In this document: positions 26,062-34,975 of the stretch, piece after piece | Layout of the letters: each line of letters opens with the position of its first letter | Numbering within the stretch: position 1 is the first letter of the stretch | Origin: an uncultured Bacteroidales bacterium | GTDB lineage: Bacteria > Bacteroidota > Bacteroidia > Bacteroidales > UBA932 | Assembly: GCA_944325495.1 (NCBI GenBank) | Contig: CALVAD010000009.1 | Coordinates: 1 to 60,876, forward strand | Direction: 5' to 3' | Length of the DNA stretch: 60,876 bases | Made by a program: the position numbers and the translations under genes | Notes under the pieces: model-generated | The model's input: only the letters and a program-made list of their open reading frames with translations | What the model was told of the DNA's origin: nothing | The model's database searches: none

Positions 26062-27843
26062 CTATTCCACGAAGGCCACGATTTCGCCCTTGACCACGTC
26101 CTTGCCCTGGGCTGCGGTCACGGCCACGATGCGGCCCTCGACGGCCGTGCGTATCTCCTCCATTCCGTAGTAGGTCTGGACGAAGCCGCAGGGCTTGCCG
26201 GGCTTGACCTTGGTGCCGGCTACGGGCGCCTTGGACTCGTCGATGACGTCTATCTGCCAGAGCATCTTGCCCTTGGCCGGAGCCTGAAGGGGAGTGGCCT
26301 TGGGGTATTTCTCCACGAGCTTGTCGATGTCGAACTCGGGCATCTCGACCACGGGCCGCTTCACGATTACAGGTGCGCCGGCCTTGGCCTTGAGCTCCTC
26401 GAGCTCCTTGTTGAACCTTTCCTTGGCGATTCCGCTCCTGTAGTCGCGGTACTGCCTCTCGTGCATCGCGAGCTCGAACAGCTCCTCGTCGTCCTGGCCG
26501 CAGTCCCAGCCCTCGTCCTTCATCATCTGGCGGAACTTGGGCAGTTCGTCGGGATATTCGTCCTGGGGATTTCCGTCGAAGAATTCCATGCCCTTCTCCT
26601 TTGCGAGTTCCACGATTTCCGGGGCGAGCTTGCCGGGCAGACGGCCCATCTTGCCCAGAATCATGTTCCAGGTGTCCTTGTCGATGGTGCTGAAGCGGGG
26701 TTTGTTCTGGCTCATCGCGAGCAGGTTCATCAGCGCGGTGTTCTTTACATACTGGCTGAAAGGTGTCACGAGCGGGGGATAGCCGAGACGCGGCCATACA
26801 TATTCAACTTCGTTGAAGAGCTTGACCATAAGCGCGTCGAGCGAGCTTTCGGGCTTGCCGTTGGCGCGCTCCGAGGCGTTGATAGCGGCCTTGAATCCCT
26901 TGAGGTCGGCCATCATGGAGCCCATCATTCCGCCGGGCAGGCCGCATCCCACGAGCAGCGAGGTCATCACCGCATTGCTCGGGTTGATCCAGTAGCCGAG
27001 GAAGTCGTCGATGAATTCCTGGGTGAGGCTGCGAACTTCCATGTACGCATCCATGTTGATGTCCTTGACAAGGAAGCCGTCGGCGCGGAGCATCTGCTGT
27101 ATGGTGATCACGTCGGGATGCACCTTGCCCCATGCGAGCGGCTCCACGGCTACGTCGATGTAGTCGGCGCCGGCGCGGGCCACCTCCAGCATGGAAGCCG
27201 GTGAGAATCCGGGTCCCGAATGGCCGTGGTACTGTATCTTGATGTGCGGGTGCTTTTTCTTGATGTCTCTCGTGAGCTCGGCGAGGAAGGTCGGACGGCC
27301 GATTCCCGCCATGTCCTTGAGGCATATTTCGTCGGCCCCGTATTCGACGAGATGCTCGACCACTCCGAGGTAGTATTCCACGGTGTGGACGGGGGAGTGG
27401 GTGATGGACAGCGCGGCCTGCGAGATCATGCCGGCCTTCTTCGCGTATTCGATCGACAGCTTGAGGTTGCGGTGGTCGTTGAGACCGCAGAACGATCTTG
27501 CGATGTCGGTGCCCTGGGCCTTCTTCACCTTGAACATGAGTTCGCGGACATCGGCCGGCACGGGGTTCATGCGCAGCGCGTTCAGGCCTCTTTCGAGCAT
27601 GTGGGTCTGTATGCCCGCCTTGTGGAAGGGGGCCGTCCACTTGCGCACGGAGATGTTGGGGTTCTCTCCGTAGAGGAGGTTCACCTGCTCGAACGCTCCG
27701 CCGTTGGTCTCGACGCGGTCGAAGCATCCCATGTCGATGATCGCTGGTGCGACCCTTACGAGCTGGTCGACTCTCGGCTGGTACTTTCCGGAGGACTGCC
27801 ACATGTCCCTGTATACAAGGGAGAACTTTATTTCTTTTGCCAT
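26062..27843 (-). CDS. carboxyltransferase-domain protein (PycB/OadA type) with altered biotinyl domain
   Basis: A 593-residue protein of the pyruvate carboxylase subunit B/oxaloacetate decarboxylase alpha family. The catalytic TIM barrel spans about residues 5-290 (MGCFDRVETNGGA, CLKDMAGIGRP, QYHGHSGPG). The conserved carboxylase domain follows to about 480. The C-terminal 75 residues look like a biotinyl/lipoyl domain. The usual (E/A)AMKM motif is replaced by QTYYGMEEIRTAVEG, so no lysine is available for biotin. It may use a separate biotin carrier, or transfer no carboxyl group at all. The start at 27843 follows a TATCTTTG promoter. No carrier or carboxylase partner is in the window. Confidence 0.75.
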   Translation of the reverse strand: MAKEIKFSLVYRDMWQSSGKYQPRVDQLVRVAPAIIDMGCFDRVETNGGAFEQVNLLYGENPNISVRKWTAPFHKAGIQTHMLERGLNALRMNPVPADVRELMFKVKKAQGTDIARSFCGLNDHRNLKLSIEYAKKAGMISQAALSITHSPVHTVEYYLGVVEHLVEYGADEICLKDMAGIGRPTFLAELTRDIKKKHPHIKIQYHGHSGPGFSPASMLEVARAGADYIDVAVEPLAWGKVHPDVITIQQMLRADGFLVKDINMDAYMEVRSLTQEFIDDFLGYWINPSNAVMTSLLVGCGLPGGMMGSMMADLKGFKAAINASERANGKPESSLDALMVKLFNEVEYVWPRLGYPPLVTPFSQYVKNTALMNLLAMSQNKPRFSTIDKDTWNMILGKMGRLPGKLAPEIVELAKEKGMEFFDGNPQDEYPDELPKFRQMMKDEGWDCGQDDEELFELAMHERQYRDYRSGIAKERFNKELEELKAKAGAPVIVKRPVVEMPEFDIDKLVEKYPKATPLQAPAKGKMLWQIDVIDESKAPVAGTKVKPGKPCGFVQTYYGMEEIRTAVEGRIVAVTAAQGKDVVKGEIVAFVE

Positions 27844-27870
27844 AGTTAGCTTAATTTGTGCGAAATCACG

Positions 27871-27878
27871 CAAAGATA
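27871..27878 (-). promoter_or_regulatory. -7 promoter element of the carboxyltransferase gene
   Basis: TATCTTTG on the minus strand, a perfect TAnnTTTG, about 28 bp upstream of the ATG at 27843. It is back to back with the tRNA-His promoter. Confidence 0.6.
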
Positions 27879-27922
27879 GCATAAAAAAGTGAGATAAATC
27901 TTGCGGGGTTGAATTTTCTTCG

Positions 27923-27930
27923 TATCTTTG
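27923..27930 (+). promoter_or_regulatory. -7 promoter element of tRNA-His
   Basis: TATCTTTG, perfect TAnnTTTG, ending 14 bp before the mature 5' end of tRNA-His. Confidence 0.6.
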
Positions 27931-27944
27931 CAGTCCTCTGATAT

Positions 27945-28021
27945 GGTGCGATTAGTTCAGTTGGTAGAGCACTAGATTGTGGTTCTAGGTGTCGTGGGTT
28001 CGAGCCCCACATCGCACCCCA
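27945..28021 (+). tRNA. tRNA-His (GTG)
   Basis: The cloverleaf is complete. The 7-bp acceptor stem is GTGCGAT/ATCGCAC, with the extra G at -1 (27945) facing C73, the identity mark of tRNA-His. The D loop contains AGTTGGTA, the anticodon loop is TTGTGGT with anticodon GTG, the T loop is TTCGAGC, and an encoded CCA ends at 28021. Confidence 0.97.
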
Positions 28022-28024
28022 CCG

Positions 28025-28074
28025 AAATTGCGGCGATTGACAATGAATCTGTCAGTTGCCGCAATTCTTGTTTT
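28025..28074 (+). terminator. terminator after tRNA-His
   Basis: A long hairpin (AAATTGCGGC...TGCCGCAATTC with further pairing of TTGACA and TGTCA inside) is followed by TTGTTTT. It directly follows the tRNA and fits a rho-independent terminator. Confidence 0.75.
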
Positions 28075-28255
28075 CGTTCACCCGAATTGGCCGAATGCGC
28101 GGAGCCGCCATGTCCTGTCCTGGCGGATGAAATTACCTGGGAGCCGGCGGCTGCAGTTGCCGTGAGGGAGGCTGTTCCCGAATACCCTGCCTCCCGAGGG
28201 GCATGCGGCAGCCGCACGCCAGTAGCAACAACTTACCTGAAAAATACCTATATTT
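28075..28255. other. intergenic region with stacked hairpins, no gene
   Basis: No plausible reading frame. A nested hairpin lies at about 28148-28220, with outer arms GCGGCTGC/GCAGCCGC and inner arms GGGAGGC/GCCTCCC. A smaller CGCCA/TGGCG hairpin stands just before it. This could be a structured RNA or a decayed repeat. I recognise no known RNA family. Confidence 0.3.
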
Positions 28256-28422
28256 AGAAGCTGTTTTGAATTTTGTCAAAAATTCTTTTACGGCTCTTTC
28301 CGGTCTGTCCGTCCCTTCTTTTTTCAGTCAGATAGCCGCTGCTATCCTTTTCAAAAAGAAGAACCGGACATCCTCGGAAACAGCTCATAAAATTTATGCC
28401 GACAAAAATCAAAACAGCTTCT
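28256..28422. repeat. MITE-like long imperfect palindrome
   Basis: The 22-bp outer arms (28256-28277 and 28401-28422, starting AGAAGCTGTTTTGA) match with one mismatch. Pairing continues with small interruptions through CTTTCCG-type segments to a central GATAGC/GCTATC stem, so the whole 167 bp folds on itself. There is no coding capacity. It ends 28 bp before the AsmA-like gene and may carry or replace its promoter. Confidence 0.6.
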
Positions 28423-28450
28423 GGAAGTTGTTCCGATTATACGACGAACC

Positions 28451-31400
28451 ATGGCTGCAAGGAAGAAAATGAAGACCATATGGAAGGTGCTGCTCTGGGT
28501 GGCAGGTATCTGGGCGGTGCTGCTCATCGTGATCCAGGTCGCCCTGAGCCCTGCGGTGCTCACCCGCCTCGCCAACAATTTCGCGAACCGCTATGTCGAC
28601 GCCGACGTCTCGTTCGGAGAAGTGAGGCTGTCGGTGTTCCGCAGTTTCCCTTACCTGAATGTCGGATTCTCCGACTTTTCGGTCACCTATCCGTCCGACC
28701 GCCATCCCGCCGAGGACACGACCTATTACATGATGCGTCAGGGCCGCGGTCCGGGAGCCGACACTTTGGCTTCCGTGCGCAGGATGTTCGCGTCCGTCGA
28801 TGTGGCGGCGCTGGCTGCCGGTACCGTCAGAGTCCCTTCGCTGCTGCTCGACCGGCCGCGCATCTTCGCCAAGAACTATGCCGACGGACAGAAGAACTGG
28901 GATGTCTTCATCGGCGGAGGAGGCAAGAATGAAGCCCCTGCCGACAGTCTTGCGGAGAAGCGGCCCATGAAATTCGCGCTCGGACGGATAGTGCTTCGCG
29001 GCCATCCGCATGTCGTATATTCTGCTCCGGCCGACACCCTGTTCGCGATGGCCGACTTCAGCCGCATGCGCTTCAACGGCCGGCTGGCCGGCGGCGATGA
29101 ACTTGTCCGTCCCGACGGTTCTGACATGAAGGCCCGCAGACGCTATACCAGGGACAGCATACGCCGGGAGCGCCGCAAGAGACGCAGCCGCATCGGCCTG
29201 ACCGTCGACAGCATGCTGGTCGCAGGCAGACTGCCTTCCGACACCCTCGCGCTGAGGCTCGACAGGCTGGGAGTCCAGGCGCATGCAGGACATGTGGACC
29301 TCGACGCATCCGCGACCGCATGGCTTGCGAGCGCGAATTACGGACGTATCGGCCTGCCTGTCGACATCAGCGCCGAAGTCGGCTTCCCGAAGGATTCGGT
29401 CTTCGCCCTTGACATAATCGACCTGAAGGCGAGCGTTGCCGACATTCCGCTGAAGGCGTCCGCCGACCTGCGGTTCGGAGACAGACTGCGGATGAGCGGC
29501 GGCCTTTCCGTGGACGACTGCCGTCTGAACGATGTCCTGAAATATTTCCGCCGCAGCTCCTTCGACCTTGCCAGAAACCTGGACACCGATGCGAGAATCA
29601 GCCTCACCGCCGAGTTCGACGGTTTCCTGGATCCTTCCGGGGGAGTGTTCCCGGACATCGACGCGCACCTGCTGATACCCCGTTCAAGCATAGGCAACAG
29701 GATGTTCGACCTCCGGCACGAGATAGCGCTTGACGGCGAGTTTCACGGCCGCGGCGGCAGGATGGACCTTAAACTCGGTGACTTCCATGTCAAGGGCAAG
29801 GCTCTGGACATTGATGTCAGCGGCTCCGCTTCCGACCTGCTCGGCGGGGACCCTCTCGTGGACGCCGACGCTGCCGTGCGCATCAGCCTCGACACGCTCT
29901 CGCAGTACATGAAGCGCAGAAGCGGCATGGAACTGTCCGGGAATCTCTCGGCTTCCGTCAAGGGAAGCGCCCGCCTGTCCCATCTCGACCCATACCAGCT
30001 GGCGCAGGCCGACATTTCCGGCAGGCTCAGGAGCTCCGGAATCAAGCTGGTTTCCGACAGCCTCAGTCTGACCACCGACAGCCTGGACATATGGCTGGGA
30101 GCGGTGGGCAACACCCGCGATTCGAGCGTGGCGCAGGGGGAGAGGATGCTCGCCCTGACCGCCTATGTGGACACCGCATACCTCTCGATGAAGGACAGGA
30201 TGCGCATGGTCGGGAGGGGACTGTCGCTCAAGGCGCAGAACTCCGCGGCCGTGCTTGACAAGTCCGACTCGTCGAGATTCTATCCTTTCGGCGGCCGGCT
30301 GGACATAGGTTTCCTGTCGCTCGTGGGAGCGGACACCACTTTCGTCGCCGTCTCCAATTCCGGCAGCATCTTCAAGATATCGCCGAAATCCGGTGCCCCC
30401 GACGTGCCCGTGCTGACGCTCGACAGCTCCAACAAGGGCGTGTTCATGCGCGGACCTGTCAACCGTATCTTCGTGCGGAATCTCGATGTCGACGCCGTGG
30501 CCGCCATGAATTCGATAGAGCGCCGTCGCCGCAGCCGGGCTTTCGCCGATTCGCTGATGCGCAGATACCCCGATGTGCCGCCCGATTCGCTGTTCGCCCG
30601 TTTCCGGAGGGCGCGCGGATCGCGTCCGCTTCCCGAGTGGCTGAGCGAGGAGGATTTCCGCAAGCGCGACATCAGGCTGAATCTCGGCGATTCCGTGACG
30701 AGGTACCTCCGCGACTGGGACTTCGACGGCAGCCTGTCAGTCGGCTCGGCCGGCGTCATCACGCCATATTTCCCCCTGCGCAACAGGCTGACCGACATAA
30801 AAGCCTCATTCAACAACAACGAGATACGCTTCGACAGCTTCAGCCTCGCCAGCGGCAGGTCGCAGCTGTCCCTCTCCGGCGACCTGCGAGGGCTGCGCTC
30901 TATGCTGCGCGGACAGGGTTTCCTGCGTCTGGACATGGAGGTCTCGTCCGACAGCCTGAATGTCAACGAACTGCTCGGCGCATGGCAGCTCGGTTCCGCC
31001 TATGAGCCAGAGAACCTGTCTGCAACCACGCTTGACATCGCCGACGAGGAATATCAGGAAATGGTGACGGTCGACTCCCTTGAGACCTCCGAGGTTCCGG
31101 CGCCCGCGCTCATAGTGGTGCCCGGCAACATCACCGCCGACCTGAGGCTCAAAGCCTCCGATGTCACCTATTCGAACCTGAAGATAGATACCCTTGCGAC
31201 GGACATCGCCGTCCGGGAGCGCTGCGTGCAGCTCACCAACACCGTGGCGAGAACCGATGCGGGGGACATCGAGTTCGAAGGCTTCTATTCGACGCGCACC
31301 AAGCAGGACCTCCAGACCGGCTTCGACCTCCAGCTCAAGGACATCACCGCCGAGAAGGTCATCGAGATGATGCCGGCCGTGGATTCGGTGATGTCGATGC

Positions 31401-32092
31401 TCAAGTCGTTCAGGGGGCTGCTGAACTGCACCGTGTCGGCGACCGCCAGCATGGACACGACCATGACCATCCTGACGCCGAGCATCAACGGAGTCATACG
31501 CATCAGCGGCGACGACCTCACGCTTTCCGAGAGCACGGCGTTCAACGAGATAGCCCGCAAGCTGATGTTCAAGGACAGGACCGGCGGCCATATCGACCAC
31601 ATGTCGGTGGAAGGCCTGATTTCGGACAACAGGATAGAAGTGTTCCCCTTCGTGCTGAGCGTCGACAGGTACACTCTCGCGATGAGCGGCGTGCAGAACC
31701 TCGACGCGAGCTTCAAGTATCATGTGTCAGTCATCGATTCGCCGCTGCCTTTCCGCGTCGGAATCGACCTGTCGGGCAATTTCGACGACTTCCGCTTCAA
31801 GATAGGCAAACCGAAGTACAGGAACACGAACGTGCCCGTTTTCTCGGAGGTCATCGATGAGACGCGGATAAACTTGCGGGAGTCCATACAGGACATCTTC
31901 CGCAGGGGCGTTGATAACGCGATACGCGAGAACCGCCGCAACCGCTTCATCGAGCAGCGCCGCCGCGAACTCGGCTACAAGGCCGCAGTCGACCAGCAAC
32001 TCGACTCCCTCTCCTCCTCTGAGCAGGCCAGCCTCGACTCCCTCTCCGCCGCGGAAGCCTCCGGGACCGCCGGTCCGGCCGGAACGGAATGA
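28451..32092 (+). CDS. AsmA-like envelope protein
   Basis: A 1,213-residue protein with one N-terminal membrane anchor (about residues 8-28, MKTIWKVLLWVAGIWAVLLI) and a long beta-rich periplasmic body. It is of the AsmA/TamB-like class, thought to form hydrophobic grooves that carry lipids between the two membranes. The N-terminal region has the typical NRYVDADVSFGEVRLS and FPYLNVGFSDFSV segments. The C-terminal domain includes PSINGVIRISGDDLTLSEST and a cationic tail (RENRRNRFIEQRRRELGY). Stand-alone, with the palindromic element in front and a strong terminator behind. Lipid transport is inferred from the family. Confidence 0.78.
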   Translation: MAARKKMKTIWKVLLWVAGIWAVLLIVIQVALSPAVLTRLANNFANRYVDADVSFGEVRLSVFRSFPYLNVGFSDFSVTYPSDRHPAEDTTYYMMRQGRGPGADTLASVRRMFASVDVAALAAGTVRVPSLLLDRPRIFAKNYADGQKNWDVFIGGGGKNEAPADSLAEKRPMKFALGRIVLRGHPHVVYSAPADTLFAMADFSRMRFNGRLAGGDELVRPDGSDMKARRRYTRDSIRRERRKRRSRIGLTVDSMLVAGRLPSDTLALRLDRLGVQAHAGHVDLDASATAWLASANYGRIGLPVDISAEVGFPKDSVFALDIIDLKASVADIPLKASADLRFGDRLRMSGGLSVDDCRLNDVLKYFRRSSFDLARNLDTDARISLTAEFDGFLDPSGGVFPDIDAHLLIPRSSIGNRMFDLRHEIALDGEFHGRGGRMDLKLGDFHVKGKALDIDVSGSASDLLGGDPLVDADAAVRISLDTLSQYMKRRSGMELSGNLSASVKGSARLSHLDPYQLAQADISGRLRSSGIKLVSDSLSLTTDSLDIWLGAVGNTRDSSVAQGERMLALTAYVDTAYLSMKDRMRMVGRGLSLKAQNSAAVLDKSDSSRFYPFGGRLDIGFLSLVGADTTFVAVSNSGSIFKISPKSGAPDVPVLTLDSSNKGVFMRGPVNRIFVRNLDVDAVAAMNSIERRRRSRAFADSLMRRYPDVPPDSLFARFRRARGSRPLPEWLSEEDFRKRDIRLNLGDSVTRYLRDWDFDGSLSVGSAGVITPYFPLRNRLTDIKASFNNNEIRFDSFSLASGRSQLSLSGDLRGLRSMLRGQGFLRLDMEVSSDSLNVNELLGAWQLGSAYEPENLSATTLDIADEEYQEMVTVDSLETSEVPAPALIVVPGNITADLRLKASDVTYSNLKIDTLATDIAVRERCVQLTNTVARTDAGDIEFEGFYSTRTKQDLQTGFDLQLKDITAEKVIEMMPAVDSVMSMLKSFRGLLNCTVSATASMDTTMTILTPSINGVIRISGDDLTLSESTAFNEIARKLMFKDRTGGHIDHMSVEGLISDNRIEVFPFVLSVDRYTLAMSGVQNLDASFKYHVSVIDSPLPFRVGIDLSGNFDDFRFKIGKPKYRNTNVPVFSEVIDETRINLRESIQDIFRRGVDNAIRENRRNRFIEQRRRELGYKAAVDQQLDSLSSSEQASLDSLSAAEASGTAGPAGTE

Positions 32093-32103
32093 AACAGCGC
32101 ATA

Positions 32104-32173
32104 GCGGAGGAGTGTCCGCACCCGGGAGGCGACAGACAAGGGAAAAGCCTCCCGGATGCGGACATTCCTCCGC
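32104..32173. terminator. very strong bidirectional terminator
   Basis: Arms of 27 bp (32104-32130 and 32147-32173) pair almost completely: GCGGAGGAGTGTCCGCA with TGCGGACATTCCTCCGC, plus CCGGGAGGC/GCCTCCCGG inside. It separates the convergent AsmA-like and lyase genes. Confidence 0.8.
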
Positions 32174-32193
32174 GTGTGACAGGCAGAAGCCGG

Positions 32194-34917
32194 CTACCTT
32201 CGCGGCTCCGGCGCCGGAATCTCGCCGAGGGCGGGAATCCGGTCGCCTATGAGCTCAAGCATTATGATGGCTTCCAGGTTCCATTGTGCGGCGCCGTTGG
32301 TGCTCACTCTCGGACTCTCGTAGAACGGGATCAGCGTGTCTGAACCCTCGATGCGTACCACGGGAACCTGGTCGCGCAGTCTGCCGTCAGGCCCGATTGA
32401 GCCCTGCAGGAACCTTGTCCAGGCCAGCCTGATGCGGTAGTCGTCGTCCAGTTCGCGCCCGGCGAAGGCCAGCATGCGGTCCTGGTTCCAGTGACCCCAC
32501 CAGTTCTTGTACTTCGCATTCTCGGGCAGGTCGCGGATAGGGTCGTCCTGAGGCACGGTGTACCAGCTGCAATATTCGAGATAGGTCCTGTTGAAATCCT
32601 CATGCCCTATTCCGTCGTAGACCTCCATCATGACCTCGAATCCGCCCTGAAGGTTCGCCAGGTGGTTCCGGTTGTTGATCCAGTCGGGCTCGCCCTCGTA
32701 GGTCAGCTTTCCGGTCTCCGGGTCGTAGCCGAAGGGGCCCTTGCCGGTGAACAGGCCGTTGGGCAGGTCTGACAGCGAATCCATGCCTGTCCTTATCTTG
32801 TCGAGGTAGTACTCGTTGCCAGTCCTCTCCCATTCGGTGTACCAGTTGCCCACGAAGGCTATCCAGTCGGGACCCCAGCGCAGACGCGTGGGCTGCGAGG
32901 TCGGGAACTCGCTGCGGGGCTGGGCCACGCGCAGAGGGTCGAACTTCAGAGTGGTGAAGTCGGCGTCGGCGGCGTCGTGCATCAGGTCGCCGACGCGGTC
33001 GTCGCAGGTCAGATAGTAGAAGAACCTCTTCCACCAGGCCTGGCCTATCCTGGCCTCCTTGGCCCCGCATCCCCAGTGCGACACATTGTGGCGCGTGCCC
33101 AGACCGGCCATCTCGCCTATATGATAGACATCCACCTCCGAGGTGTGGCGGGTCATGGCCCTGGCCATGCGGAAGATGTCCTCGCGGCCGCTGCGCACGA
33201 AGGCGTACCATAGCCAGAGGTCGGGTTCGAGCTCCGTGTTGGCCCAGGCATTGCCGCCGATGTCGTAGTTCCATGAATGGCGGCCGCTCATGTAGGAGTG
33301 CATCACGTCGCCGTAGTTCCAGAAGCCGTACCAGCGCTGCGTCTCGATCGCCTGCTCGTAGAACGCTATGTAGTCGTCGATCTGCTTCTCTATCCACTGC
33401 CTGACTTCGCCTCCGTCGGGGTCGGGAAGGCTCCATACGCCGAACGCGCCGGCGTCATGCAGATACTGCGGGGTCGCTATGAGCTGGCTGATGCTCTGCG
33501 CGGCCTGCGCGATTTGCACAGACTCGTCCCTCGTGGGCATCGTGCTGTAAGGCACAATGCTTATCTCGCTCGTGCGGGAGATTCCGTAGGGAGTGGACAT
33601 CCCTTCCTGGTAGTCTTCGTATGCCGAGTTGAGGTCGTGGCCTTCCGTGTCGTAATGACGCAGGTCCATCACCTCTCCTCTCGGGCTCCAGATCCACACG
33701 GTCATGGTGGCCTTGTCCTCTATCATGTCCCTGATTTCAAGCTCGGTGGGGTATGACTGCCAGAAATCCTTGAGAGACAGTCCCAGGCCGCCGCTCACAT
33801 CGCCGGCCTGCATGTATCCGGGAGCCCGGTTGCCTCCGGCGGTGCCTATCCAGCGGCTGTCTGCGTTGGTGCGCTTGCGGATGTCGAATCCGTCGGGAGT
33901 AAGCTGGGTAAGACGGAAGTCGCTCCAGTCTGCCCAGTCGCTGATGAGCTTCTGGCCGGCGGCGTTGTACTCGGCCTGGTCGGGAACGCGCTTGCCCTCG
34001 AACTGGTCCCTGAGCACGCTTTCGATTCCGGGATATGTGAGCACGCGCCTGCCCGCGAGGGGCTTCACGGCCTCGCCCCAGAGACCTCCGTCCTCTCCAG
34101 CGAAGCGTACGTGGCGGTTGTGCAGTTCCTCGCGCAGCGGCAGTGTGAACTCGATTCCGAGACCCTTTATGAAATCGGTGAACTGGTCTCCGTCATAGAT
34201 GAAGGAGTGTACCATCCTGACCGTGGGGACATTCTCGTAGATGTAGAACCTTATGCTGAACGGCAGCCAGTCGCGGACGCCGTCGCTGTGAGTTCCGTCT
34301 ATCCTGACCACGGCGAGCACGGGGCCCTGCTTCTCCACCACCGCGCTGTCGATGCGGCTGCGGAAATTCTCGTATCTGAGCACGCCCTCGCCCTCCTGCG
34401 AGCGGTCTTCGCGTATGCAGACGAGTTCCGCGCCGGAGGAGACTTCGACTCCTCCCGTCTCCACGGACCTGATGAGCCGTGAGCCGCTTCTGCCGAAACT
34501 GATCCTTTCGATTCCGTTATCGACCGTGACTGCGTCGGAAGTCTCCTCGACCCTGATGCCGTCAGGGGAGTCCGCGGCAGCTCTGGCGGCTTTCCTCGAA
34601 TCCTTTGCGGACAGGACTTTCAGCGAAAGCCCGTCAGTGCGGCCAGGCGTCAGGGAGCTTGCGAGACCCATCCATTTCACGGAGCCGTCGATATGGCGGG
34701 CCATGACCCACTGCTGCAGCGGCAGGGTGTTCCCCGCTCCGTCGGTGAGCACCAGTGTCTGTCCGTCTTTGAACTCTCCCTTGCCGAAGGGGACTCCCCA
34801 GCTCTGTCCGGCCGGAACCTCCGGCTCTCTGCCTGTCCATTGCAGCTCGATGTCCTGCGCTTCCGATATGGCCGAGGCCGCGAGGGCGGCCGCCATGATG
34901 GTGAATAATCTTGTCAT
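32194..34917 (-). CDS. exo-rhamnogalacturonan lyase family protein (PcRGLX/YetA-like)
   Basis: A 907-residue exported protein with a signal peptide ending near residue 20 (AISEAQ). The N-terminal beta domain (WGVPFGKGEFKDGQ, GSVKWMG) is followed by a large beta-sandwich domain. From about residue 490 there is an alpha/alpha-type catalytic region rich in aromatic and acidic residues (GFWNYGDVMHSYMSG, WNYDIGGNAWANTEL, HNVSHWGCGAKEA). This matches the PcRGLX/YetA family, which releases terminal units from the rhamnogalacturonan backbone of pectin. No SusCD pair or other pectin genes are nearby, so it is an isolated glycan gene. Substrate is inferred from the family. Confidence 0.72.
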   Translation of the reverse strand: MTRLFTIMAAALAASAISEAQDIELQWTGREPEVPAGQSWGVPFGKGEFKDGQTLVLTDGAGNTLPLQQWVMARHIDGSVKWMGLASSLTPGRTDGLSLKVLSAKDSRKAARAAADSPDGIRVEETSDAVTVDNGIERISFGRSGSRLIRSVETGGVEVSSGAELVCIREDRSQEGEGVLRYENFRSRIDSAVVEKQGPVLAVVRIDGTHSDGVRDWLPFSIRFYIYENVPTVRMVHSFIYDGDQFTDFIKGLGIEFTLPLREELHNRHVRFAGEDGGLWGEAVKPLAGRRVLTYPGIESVLRDQFEGKRVPDQAEYNAAGQKLISDWADWSDFRLTQLTPDGFDIRKRTNADSRWIGTAGGNRAPGYMQAGDVSGGLGLSLKDFWQSYPTELEIRDMIEDKATMTVWIWSPRGEVMDLRHYDTEGHDLNSAYEDYQEGMSTPYGISRTSEISIVPYSTMPTRDESVQIAQAAQSISQLIATPQYLHDAGAFGVWSLPDPDGGEVRQWIEKQIDDYIAFYEQAIETQRWYGFWNYGDVMHSYMSGRHSWNYDIGGNAWANTELEPDLWLWYAFVRSGREDIFRMARAMTRHTSEVDVYHIGEMAGLGTRHNVSHWGCGAKEARIGQAWWKRFFYYLTCDDRVGDLMHDAADADFTTLKFDPLRVAQPRSEFPTSQPTRLRWGPDWIAFVGNWYTEWERTGNEYYLDKIRTGMDSLSDLPNGLFTGKGPFGYDPETGKLTYEGEPDWINNRNHLANLQGGFEVMMEVYDGIGHEDFNRTYLEYCSWYTVPQDDPIRDLPENAKYKNWWGHWNQDRMLAFAGRELDDDYRIRLAWTRFLQGSIGPDGRLRDQVPVVRIEGSDTLIPFYESPRVSTNGAAQWNLEAIIMLELIGDRIPALGEIPAPEPRR

Positions 34918-34935
34918 TCGTTCCGTGAATTAAAA

Positions 34936-34966
34936 ATGCGGTTCTGCAAAGATAGCAAAACCGCAT
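34936..34966 (-). terminator. terminator hairpin with a promoter element in its loop
   Basis: Arms ATGCGGTT and AACCGCAT flank a 15-nt loop, and on the minus strand a T-run follows (CATTTTTAA). It fits a terminator for the PepSY-like operon. The loop contains TATCTTTG (34954 to 34947), the -7 element of the next gene, the lyase. Confidence 0.65.
34947..34954 (-). promoter_or_regulatory. -7 promoter element of the lyase gene
   Basis: A perfect TATCTTTG on the minus strand, about 30 bp before the ATG at 34917, inside the terminator loop described for 34936-34966. Confidence 0.55.
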
Positions 34967-34975
34967 CGTAATCCA

